From: Calliopum simillimum | Taxonomy: Eukaryota > Arthropoda > Insecta > Diptera > Lauxaniidae | DNA length: 64,000 nucleotides | Assembly: GCA_951812925.1 (NCBI GenBank) | Contig: OX638371.1 | Location: 39,964,101-40,028,100, forward strand | Direction: 5' to 3' | In this document: one piece after another, positions 55,564-64,000 of the stretch | Numbering within the stretch: the first letter of the stretch is position 1 | Layout: the number at the start of each line of letters is the position of its first letter | Program-made: the position numbers and the translations under genes | Notes under the pieces: model-generated | The model's database searches: none | Told to the model about the DNA's origin: nothing | Seen by the model: only the letters and a program-made list of their open reading frames with translations

Positions 55564-56520
55564 TATAACGTCCCGAATGACGTCACAATAATCAGTCTAG
55601 CGGGGCTATATAGCGCGCAAAAACAAATAAATAAAATACAAACAAAACCCCAAAATCAACAACAAAATCAACAATTTTTACGCATGCTAGGCAACAACAA
55701 ATAAACACCGTTTTTCTTTCACTGTAGCTGCGCGACTATAAAATCACAACGGAAAATACATAAGACAGGCAATCACAGCCTGGCATTCGTTGCAACAACA
55801 TCAATATTAAATGAAAATAATATTGATATCCAAAGCATCGAAAGCATGAAGAACTGTGCAGAGGATTCGTATTCCTAGGGTATTCCTAAGGTAATGAGTA
55901 GTCAGTAGCTAGTGTATCCTGGATCGATCCTGGGAAACCAGTGCCTCTCGCCACATCGAAAACTTCATAGTATTCATATGGTGTGCGCTGACGTTATCTG
56001 CCTGACCGAGTACTTCCTTATAGTACTTATAAAGTGTGAGCGGTATGGAGAAGGGGAAACACTTCCTTATAGTGTTTCGATGGGTTCCTGGGCAACCAGT
56101 GCTACTCGCCACATCGAATAATTACTTTTAGTATTCATACGGTGTGAGCTGTTCTATCTGCCTCGCCAAGTACTTCCTCATAGTACTTATAAACAGAGAG
56201 CAGTCAAACAAAGAAACTCTCCGTAGTACAAAGGAACAAACTGAGGAAGGAAAACAAGACATTAAGAAGGATCACCTGCCACCGCAGGATAATTGAGGAA
56301 CGGATCATCATAAATCATCGGAAAAACGACGCAAAATTAATAACCGAATAGAATTTGTATGATTGAATAAAGAATACATACATAAAGGAAATTGTATAAA
56401 ACGTGTAAATTAAATTGAAAAACAATAAGATAAATTTTGTAACAAAAAGTTGATTGTCTTTTAGTCTGATTCTGGACACCACTGAGCTTACCTCAGCACT
56501 AGACAAAAACAATCGTTACA
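55564..56520 (+). repeat. solo LTR (957 bp) with 4-bp target duplication
   Basis: Ends TATAACGTC...CGTTACA (TG to TA change at the left) are flanked by ACAT (55560-55563 and 56521-56524). It contains a TATAAAA promoter box at 55737, a polyadenylation signal AATAAA at 56366 and a 158-bp direct duplication (CCACATCGA at 55951 and 56109; GAGTACTTCCT / AAGTACTTCCT). No internal retrotransposon sequence adjoins. A 4-bp duplication fits the Ty3/gypsy group, but the family was not identified. The strand is inferred from TATA-to-AATAAA order. Confidence 0.8.
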
Positions 56521-56700
56521 ACATTGAGATAAGAAATGTATTATATTATTTTATCTAATTGAAAACAAAATTTATACATTAAAAAATTTTTAAATTTGAT
56601 TTAAAACTACAAACAAAAGCATTGTATACCGAAAAAAGGTAAACTGAAAAGAACATAGGATCGAACGATGGGAATTTTTTATTTTTTTTTTGGAATTGGT

Positions 56701-56740
56701 GTATCAAAGCTTTTCCCCAAGTATCAAAGCTTTTCCCCAA
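56701..56740 (+). repeat. 20-bp exact tandem duplication
   Basis: GTATCAAAGCTTTTCCCCAA occurs twice without a gap. Confidence 0.95.
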
Positions 56741-57344
56741 TTATTGCAATTTCACCCAAATAAATATGTTGTATCAAATGAGGATAATGGCAGATTTTCT
56801 GGAGATCGAAGCAAACGAATTTGTCCCAGTTTGAAAAACAGGATTATAACAAAAAAATCGCGATTTAAGAATGAATGGTTATACTAACTTGCAAGTGATG
56901 TGCAGAATTGTCTTAAACCAACCACTACTTATGGCCAGAACTTCATATTAATCCTTTACACCACTGCCAATAATACTTATGTGCAACATACTCTTAAGTT
57001 AATAGCCATGAGAACATATCATAACCCAAAAGGATCAAGCGCTTTCTAAGAAAGCACTTTTAAAGCAAATCAAATTAAGTTGAGACATTTTTGTTTCACA
57101 ATTTGAGAAAGGTTTCCAGTGTTATAATGAGTTAATCGAACATTCTAATCCCCTTAAAGCTTTTATCCTAACATGTTTGTATTAATTGGAAAAAAAAAAA
57201 TATTTGGAAATAAGCCCTTTGGATGCAAACACTTGGATATTTAAGCTGCTGTCTTTAGGAATGATAAGTACGCATCTAGATAGCCTGGGGCACATAAAAT
57301 ATATTGAAAGTTCCTTCGCCAACTATACGAAATACGTCTTTTCA
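56741..57344. other. no recognised feature
   Basis: AT-rich, nothing supported. Confidence 0.5.
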
Positions 57345-57750
57345 GGTACGTGAATCGATTTTGAACCGGAAAACCGCTGTTTTTTACTAATTAACTGAAC
57401 CATTTAACCGAACCGAAATTTTCCACTATATTTGATCCGAATCGAAAACCTAACCACTTTTTATAAAGGTTCAAACTTTAAAGGTTCTATTCGAAAATTT
57501 TTCAATAGAAATCTTAACTGATTATAGTGAATAAAATTTTTTATCAAATTGTATATACATAAGTATATATTCCTTTGGACTGTTATTGTATAAAAATAAC
57601 ACAATATACGTAAAAAGTTGTTTTTAATTTCCGAACCGTTGAACCGTTGAATCCCGGTTCAAAGAAAATACAAACTGTTTTGGCGAACCAATCGAAAAGT
57701 CCAAAAACGGTTCGAAACGCTGAACCGAACCGACCAAATTTTTTACCCGT
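57345..57750. mobile_element. word-rich element with GAACCG/CGGTTC arrays, likely hAT-type MITE
   Basis: The left part has TTGAACCGG, CTGAACC, AACCGAACCG and the right part has CGAACCGTTGAACCGTTGAA, CGGTTCGAAAC and GAACCGAACCGACC. The pattern resembles the word-dense hAT MITEs at 27976 and 53091, but end repeats and target duplication were not resolved. Confidence 0.5.
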
Positions 57751-57889
57751 ATTACTCTAAAAATGTTTAGCAAAAATACAGAAATTAGATGACGATGGCA
57801 TTCTAAGGTTTATTCAAGGTCGGAAGTGGAAATAAACCAGTTTGAAAAATCACTCCTCACATAATAAAAAATCAAAAACTTCTTTATTA

Positions 57890-58215
57890 TACAGATTTTA
57901 AACGATTGCATCACAGAGGTCCGTCGTCTGATATGCTAAGAAGTTTGTAATTAATCATTCTCGAAGCCTTGGATCCTGAGTTCAAATCCTAGCACAAGTG
58001 GTTAGTATTTTTTTATTTTAATTAAGAAAACGCTTAGGGTTGCGTTACAAATAAGCGCAACCAAGCATTTTTTTTTTGCAGAAAGTTATGGTAACATTCA
58101 AAACGTTTATATTCTAGAACATGCAATGTTAAGAAGAAAGAATGGGTAATACCCATCGGATCGGAAACCTTATTTCTGAAAAAGAAGCATTTTAGAAAGC
58201 CTTTATTTAAATCGC
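57890..58215 (+). repeat. tRNA-derived SINE, copy 1
   Basis: B box GAGTTCAAATCC at about 57977 with a weak A box upstream (GGTCCGTCGTCTGA). The body has AAAACGCTTAGGG, GTTACAAATAAGCGC and AATGTTAAGAAGAAAGAAT, all in the same order in copy 2. Confidence 0.75.
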
Positions 58216-58629
58216 TATTATTTCCCCTTTTGAATTTATTTTCTTATACTTTTGAATACGTAAGTATGTGCAAGAACACTTCAAAATGAATGGGACCAGT
58301 AACTTAGATTTATCAATTTACAAACTTTAGTATAAGCTATAAGTTTTTGAAAAAACACCCTTTTCATGAAAATGACTAAAAACGCCAACTTCAACACCCT
58401 GTATTTTAACAACAAATGGTACTAAGGCCAATTTTGAGCTGGTACACTTGGCGTGGATTGCTTCATATATAGAATATTCCTAAGAGGGAAAATTTCTAGC
58501 GCTTCTGATCGTTTTGCTTAATTGAATTGAAACTGATTACATAATGAATCTATGTAAGTCTGTCAATGTCGAATGTCAAATTCTGTTTGGACAACATTTG
58601 CTTAATATACAAATTTCAATACCTCTACA

Positions 58630-58960
58630 TATCATCGGGCATTGGTTAGCGGTCTAACGAGTTAGTAAATGTAAGTAAAAATAATCTGTTTCTATCTATC
58701 ACGCGAAGGGTCGTGGATTCAAGTCCTAGTGCTGCCAGTTTTTTTCTTTTTTTTTTAGTTTTATTGAAAAAACGCTTACCGCAGCATTACAAATAAGCGC
58801 TTCAAAAGGCTTTTTGAAGTAAGGCTGCGGTAAGCTTAAGCGCATGACATGAAATGTTAAAAAGAAAGAATAGTTCTTACGGAGCGGAAGCGCTGATTGG
58901 TGAAATAGATGCACTTCAGAAGGGTTTTTGAAGCACTTCTTTTCCCCTTTGGCTTACGCA
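58630..58960 (+). repeat. tRNA-derived SINE, copy 2
   Basis: A-box-like GGTTAGCGGTCTAACG (58644) and B box GGATTCAAGTCC (58715) resemble a Leu/Ser-type tRNA head. The body has AAACGCTTACCGC, ATTACAAATAAGCGC and AATGTTAAAAAGAAAGAAT, parallel to copy 1. It also has an internal inverted pair (TTACCGCAGC / GCTGCGGTAA). Confidence 0.8.
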
Positions 58961-59484
58961 TGTGTAGTATTGGTTGCCAAAATAAACAAACCATGAACTA
59001 AAATGTCATCAAAGCAATGCCACACAAGAAAAAACAATTTTTCTTTTAGTCAGATTTTTGTAAGGGAATAAAGACGTAAAGTTATTAACTCTACAAAGTT
59101 GAAACGAAAATTGCAACATTTTTGTGTTAAAGGACTTTAAGGACATAAGGCAAAAATCTGTGGTGAGTGTTTAGTTTTTGGGGTGTTTCATCAAACTGAA
59201 TTATAACAAGCAATTGAAATATACAGTTGGGTTCGACCGAAGGAGATTTTTTTTCGGTAGAACTCGTAGCCAAAATTCGTCCATTTTCCAAATTGTTCTT
59301 TACTAAAGTGAAATTCAATTCGAACAAAACTCTTATGAAAAAAAAATCTGTGGCCCCAAAAGCATAACAGCATATGTTAAGTTATGTCTAAATAAAGATT
59401 TTAACCACTATGTTCCTCGTTACAAATACCAAGTCTAGATTGTAAGAAGAAAAATAAAATTAGGTCGTAAAAAAACATGCCAAA
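58961..59484. other. no recognised feature
   Basis: AT-rich spacer. Confidence 0.5.
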
Positions 59485-59600
59485 AAGGAAATAAGACGTT
59501 TACGGGGTCATTTAAGAAAAAAAACCGCGAAGTGCTATTAAATTAGAGGGTGGATATCGGAGACGGGATGCCAAATGCACCTTTCATAGTTTTATCAATA
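59485..59600 (+). repeat. dispersed repeat, pair with 5317-5470
   Basis: AAGACGTTTACGGGG, AACCGCGAAGTGC and TAAATTAGAGGGTGG are in the same order as the 5.3-kb copy. It directly abuts the Tc1-like element. Confidence 0.7.
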
Positions 59601-59608
59601 TACATAAA

Positions 59609-61320
59609 GGGTGTGTCGAGCTTATACACACTTTTTCAGCCATAACTTATCCTGAGTGCAACGAATAATTTTTTTTTCAATCACGTTAGCTTTTAAAAAT
59701 ATAAAAAATATTATATTTAATCAAATTATTCATTTTCAATTGAGGGGTATAGAACCAAAGGCTACAATCTCCACTTTTTTCCATTTTGTGGAAACTAACA
59801 AAAACGTGCATCTCTGAAGATACACGAATTTAGTATACTATATGTTTTGCAATTCTGTAGAATAGAGTTAGATGAGGATGTAAACCAAGTTTGAATCAAA
59901 TCCTCAAAGGGGTTTATGGACAAATTCGATAAGAAATTTGGAGATTGTCGTGTTTGTTTCAATCAAGTGAAATTTCTTGGTTTGTAAAAATCGAAGTACC
60001 ACATCCTTCTTCGATTTCGCTGAAATTAGGTACATGACTTCATTAGTTGCTAAAACCAATAAGAATAGTGAAAAAATAATATTATTTTTTGGCGGAGCTC
60101 TAAGAAGTTTTGCTTAAGAAGTTTTGTAATCAAAGCAAAGGCAGCAATCTCCAATGTTATCAATTGTTATTTCTTTCAAAATGGACAGCGAAATAAAAGT
60201 ACGTGAAAAAACAATTAAAACTTTTCAAAAAAACCTAATGTGGACTTCCAAAAAATAGCAACAGATCTCAAGGTTCATCGTCGCACTGTTTCAAAAGCCA
60301 TTAAACAGTATAAATAAGGACTTAAACATTGCACGAAAACCTGGATCAGGAAGAAAAAAAGCCCAACAAATATTGGTAAGGCAAAAGATGTCAAACAACT
60401 CTTTTGAAGAGCTCCGAACAGTTCTGTCAGAAAAACAGCTCGTGTAGTTAAATGCTCTGATTATTTTATGTGCAGAACCAAACCTAATGCTAGGTTGAAA
60501 GTCGTATAAAGTTCAGAAAGTTCCAGATCGCAATGCGGTAAAGAATTTAGAAGCAAAAAAACGAGCTAAAAAATTGAGGTCTAATTTTATAAAAAAATTT
60601 ACGTGCTGTGTGATGGATGATGCAACCTATGTTTTGGTTGACTTTTGACAACTTCCGGGTCAAGATTTTTATGTGGCTGATGGACGAGGTAATATCCAGG
60701 AACAATACCAGACAAAAAAGCAAACAAAATTCCCTAAGAAGTTTCTTGTGTGGCAAGCCATTTGCAGTTGTGGCAAAAGAAGCCAAGCATTTGTGACATC
60801 AGGAACGATAAATACTGAAATGTATATTAAGGAGTGTCTTCAAAAACGGCTTTTGCATTTGATAAAACAGCACATAGTGCCTACATATTTCTGGCCTGAT
60901 TAAGCATCATGCCACTATGGAAAAAAGGCCTTTGAGTGGTATGCAAATAATAATGTAAGTTTTGTATCACGGAAGGCAAATCCACCCAACTGTCCAGAAC
61001 TTCGGCCTGTGGAGAGATATTGGGCGCTCGTCAAAAGGGAATTGAAGAACACAGGAAAGTTATCCCAGGACATATCTGACTTCAAGCGTAAATGGACCGG
61101 CTCCTCCAAAAAGGTAACGGAAACAACTATAAAATCTTTAATGACAGGATTCCCGGAAAAGGTGGATACATTTTTATATTCCGATTAATATTCCAATATT
61201 TTAATAATGAATTTGTATACCTAATATATTAATAAATACACATATTTTTAAGAATTTTTAAATTGAACAGTTTAAATTTTATTTAACTTTATGCGCGTAA
61301 AAGTTTTTTTCGACACACTC
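59609..61320 (+). mobile_element. Tc1/mariner element, DD37E type, inactive
   Basis: The end GGGTGTGTCGA at 59609 and its inverted partner TCGACACACTC... at 61311-61320 (GTGTGTCGA shared) bound a leader (part of which recurs at 34340), the transposase pseudogene 60181-61188 and a short 3' tail. No clear TA duplication was resolved. Confidence 0.75.
60181..61188 (+). pseudogene. Tc1-like transposase, DD37E
   Basis: Starts MDSEIKVREKTIKTFQKN (helix-turn-helix region) with stops by 60230. Later: RKPGSGRKKAQ (basic hook), KFTCCVMDDATYVLVDF (first D), KKFLVWQAICSCGKRSQAFV, YFWPD-stop-ASCHY (second D, followed by TAA at 60901), NPPNCPELRPVERYWALVKR (E). There are 37 positions between the second D and the E, the ITmD37E spacing described in mosquitoes. 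At least five stops or frameshifts. It ends EKVDTFLYSD-stop. Confidence 0.88.
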
Positions 61321-63459
61321 ATTAGCGCAAAACAAGTCTTCTACAAAATGGTTCTCTTTCATCCACCTTTCTGTAAAAAAAAAATTAAAAAAAAGAAAAT
61401 ATTATTTTGAGGTAGTTAACTTTTAAGATTTTTCAAAAAATATCCGCCATTTTGCAAATTTTCAAAATCTTCCCGAAACTAAATACAAAAACACTGCTTG
61501 GACACTCTGATGTTCCATGCCCATATCTTGGAAAAATTTTTTTCGCAAAACTAATAATGAGAGGTTACCATACAGAGCACTTAGGACAGCTCTGCAAATT
61601 TTTATAGAAATCTGAGAACCCAACTGCAAATTTCGAAAAAAATTGAGATGGGCATGGCCAATATATGCATGCATGTTAGACAACTTTCTGTTTTGCTCGC
61701 ATAGAAACCAAGATCTTATCACAATTTACAATCGTATTACATTTCATATTTCAATATCCAGTTTTTTGATTCATTTTATTTGTTACAGAAATTTAAGGTC
61801 CATTAAAAACTTTTTACGACATTCATGTTATTTAATTTGAAAAAAAAAAAAAAAAAAATACATTTATTTACAATAATTTTTGACTCTGAAGCATATTAAG
61901 CGGTAATTTATATAAGTAAGTACTGGTACCCCAAGCTTAATTATTTTAAATTGCCCGCACTCTACTCGGCACTCATGCAAAGGACTTTACAAATGCTTCA
62001 CAGACGGTTCACAGCTACTTTAGGATTTCTAACTGTGGCTGCTGCTGTCCTTTTGCGACTCGTAAATATTATAAGTATGTAGCAACTTGCATGTTTCAGC
62101 ATTAAAACATAAATGTAAATTCTAAAGGCACTTGGTTTTATGTTGGGCAATTAAATGTGGTCTGCAGCCAACTTGACATCGCACTTAAAAAGTGTCTTGT
62201 AGCAATTACTTCAGCTTAAAAAGATAAGCAGAAGTCAAAATTAATGCGTCTATTTCAAAGATTTAGTTAAATTCTTACGAACTTTATGAGTTATGTGATG
62301 AAAGTTATTATGGGAATATATACAATTGAGAAACATACTGGTATTAAGTTTTAATGTGTAATTCAGCTATTCCATTCGCAGGGTAATAATATTTGGATTG
62401 ACCATCTAGGATTTCGCTTACATTTTGTATATGACTTCGTTTCATGCCAAAACTAATAAAAATGTTTGACATTTTTTTCTGGATTTTGGTGGGGTGGACA
62501 AAATTACCAAATGGTTAAATATTCACATACAAGTATATTGCTTATTAAAATTGTCGATTACTTCGACGTTTCTTAGCCGATTTTCGTATTCTGACCTATT
62601 TTGGAAAGGCAAGTATGCGTATGCATTAATGAAAAAGTATTAAAAAATTATTTTTTGCCAAATAACAAGAAGATTCTTTTATGCTAATTGTCTGATTTAC
62701 TACCTTTCCAAGATAAGTCACTATATGAGCATCGGTTAAGAAATGTCAAAGGTATGGATAATTTTGTAAGGCCGTATTAGTCGGTTTCATTTTTTAAAAT
62801 GTTAAAAAATCTTAACTCCTAAGCCATGGTAGACACTATCAAGATTTTCGACTCTTGTGATAATTAACTTCTTTTATTTCAACGAAAAATATTTTGAAAG
62901 ATCAAAAAAGTGTGTTGATGCTACGGTACGTTTTTTGCAATATGCCTATTAAAATAAGTACTATTTTTTACGAAATACATAAAAACTTATGTCCAATACC
63001 TTTCAAAAACTGGTCAAAATTTAAAAATCAATTGAGAAACGTCCAAGTTATGAACAATTTTGTGAAGCAGTATTCCTCAATATTTGTCGATTCGTTCATT
63101 TTCTCCACCGACGCAAAATCCAGCGAAGTCTTCGATGGCCAATACAAATCTTGTCCTGGAAAACTTAGAATAACTGAGTTCTAAAATTTCACAGGCGTAG
63201 AGAAGGACCGATTTTAGATATCTATGTAGAGGATTTCTGATGGCAACACGGAGAGAAAAAAATATTCTAAAATCTAGCTCAAATCGTACTTCAATGAAAT
63301 ATTCATAATAGAGCTCAATATAACACAAAATCATTCTAAAAAAAGGCAAACTTGTTCGCAATCCGCGCTCAAATATGGGCATAATAAATGTTTTAATAAC
63401 AATGTTCGACACAAAAAAAAACACATGAGAAAATCCAAAAAAATACCCAGTTCTCGTGG
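61321..63459. other. no recognised gene
   Basis: AT-rich. 61960-62230 is somewhat more balanced but has no open frame of note. Nothing else is supported. Confidence 0.5.
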
Positions 63460-63912
63460 TTTTGATTAAGTTATTTTTCTACAAATCTTGCAGCATCAAA
63501 TGACGTGTCAATGATATTTCTATGTCTTACAATTGAGTAGAAATATTACTTTTTCCGTTGCAATCTCAAACGGTCCAAGGTACACCATGCAAGTTTACCT
63601 TGGACTGTTAAAAATAAAAGAGAATACATTGAATATAAGTAATGAATTATGAAAGAAACATTTATTATGTAATCAAAAGTAACATTTTTTTTCAATAAAA
63701 AAATAAATTAATCATAAACAAAAATTATAACACAAAAAAGTGCATTTAGTAAAAAACAATTAATTAAACAAAAATGGTTGCAAATAAATTCATTAATCAC
63801 GTAAATAATAATAATAATACTATATTGGGAGGCGATTATGGCTTCCTAGTTGCCCGTCGAAAAAGGCTCGCTGGTCAGTAAGCATGGGTCCAAGGTTCAC
63901 ACAGACAGCATG
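63460..63912 (+). mobile_element. non-autonomous element with GTGTACCTTGG words, copy 2
   Basis: Same-orientation copy of 20067-20520 (GCAGCATCAAATGACGTG, GGTCCAAGGTACACC at about 63574, TTACCTTGGAC at about 63597, GGCTTCCTAGTTGCCCGTCG). It lacks the AGTAGGGGAG tip, so it is truncated at the left. Confidence 0.75.
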
Positions 63913-64000
63913 TTTTAAAAACTGTCAACACCCATAACATATATTAATGAAAATACATCTAAAACACACTAAAAGCTTAAAACAATAACTAAACTTCCTT

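Overview
This is eukaryotic, AT-rich, non-coding-dominated DNA from an insect, most likely a higher fly (Diptera). The evidence is short introns with GT/AG borders, a recurring fly dispersed repeat (its text includes CTTGATCAGCGTCAC and a terminal TATACCC...GGGTATA palindrome), a LINE ending in CCTAACCTAACC, and a mariner-like transposase of DD41D spacing, a spacing known from tephritid fruit flies. I see no complete host gene. Almost everything recognisable is a transposable element (TE), usually broken and nested inside another.

Layout. 0.9-3.8 kb: a Tigger/jerky-like element carrying two head-to-head 0.9-kb repeat units and a transposase C-terminus. 4.7-7.1 kb: decayed exons, ending in an ING-type PHD finger with one nonsense codon. 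7.1-9.4 kb: tRNA-related repeat, dispersed repeat A with about 140-bp tandem units, and a 400-bp palindromic hAT MITE. 10.6-11.7 kb: a Merlin-type DDE transposase with two introns (minus strand). 11.7-27.3 kb: a minus-strand Helitron replicase/helicase remnant split by a 9.5-kb hAT element (11813-21324) and by a 4.2-kb giant foldback (22322-26541). The hAT insertion contains further foldbacks, and inside one of them lies a young BEL/Pao retrotransposon (14394-18676) with apparently identical 598-bp LTRs and an open gag-protease frame but no reverse transcriptase or integrase.

27.3-31.2 kb: repeat A interrupted by a 1.9-kb element, palindromic MITEs and a Tigger remnant. 31.9-32.9 kb: 5'-truncated Penelope-like element with a GIY-YIG domain followed by a hammerhead ribozyme core. 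33-35.5 kb: unidentified minus-strand coding remnants. 36.5-41.6 kb: inverted duplicate arms, one holding a 1.1-kb hAT element whose empty site survives in the other arm. 39.5-40.5 kb: DD41D mariner pseudogene. 41.7-43.1 kb: piggyBac-like and hAT transposase pieces. 44.8-45.66 kb: the best candidate for a host promoter and first exon. 46.0-47.5 kb: second Tigger/jerky-like element. 47.6-49.25 kb: remnant of a recurrent uncharacterised arthropod protein. 50.7-51.1 kb: LINE 3' end. 53-54.5 kb: MITEs. 55.6-56.5 kb: solo LTR. 57.9-59.0 kb: two SINE copies. 59.6-61.3 kb: Tc1-like DD37E pseudogene. 63.5-63.9 kb: second copy of the 20.0-20.5 kb element.

Two themes link these parts. First, several unrelated-looking elements with Tigger-like features have ends built from multiple copies of a private short word (for example CTAGTGTGGAC, TAATGTCGTGCAC, GTGTACCTTGG), often next to a shared AGGGGAG-like tip. 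Second, the hAT-type elements here also carry word-dense ends. Both fit arrays of transposase binding sites. Insertion order can be read from target-site duplications and restored reading frames. All statements are by eye; no alignment or database search was run.
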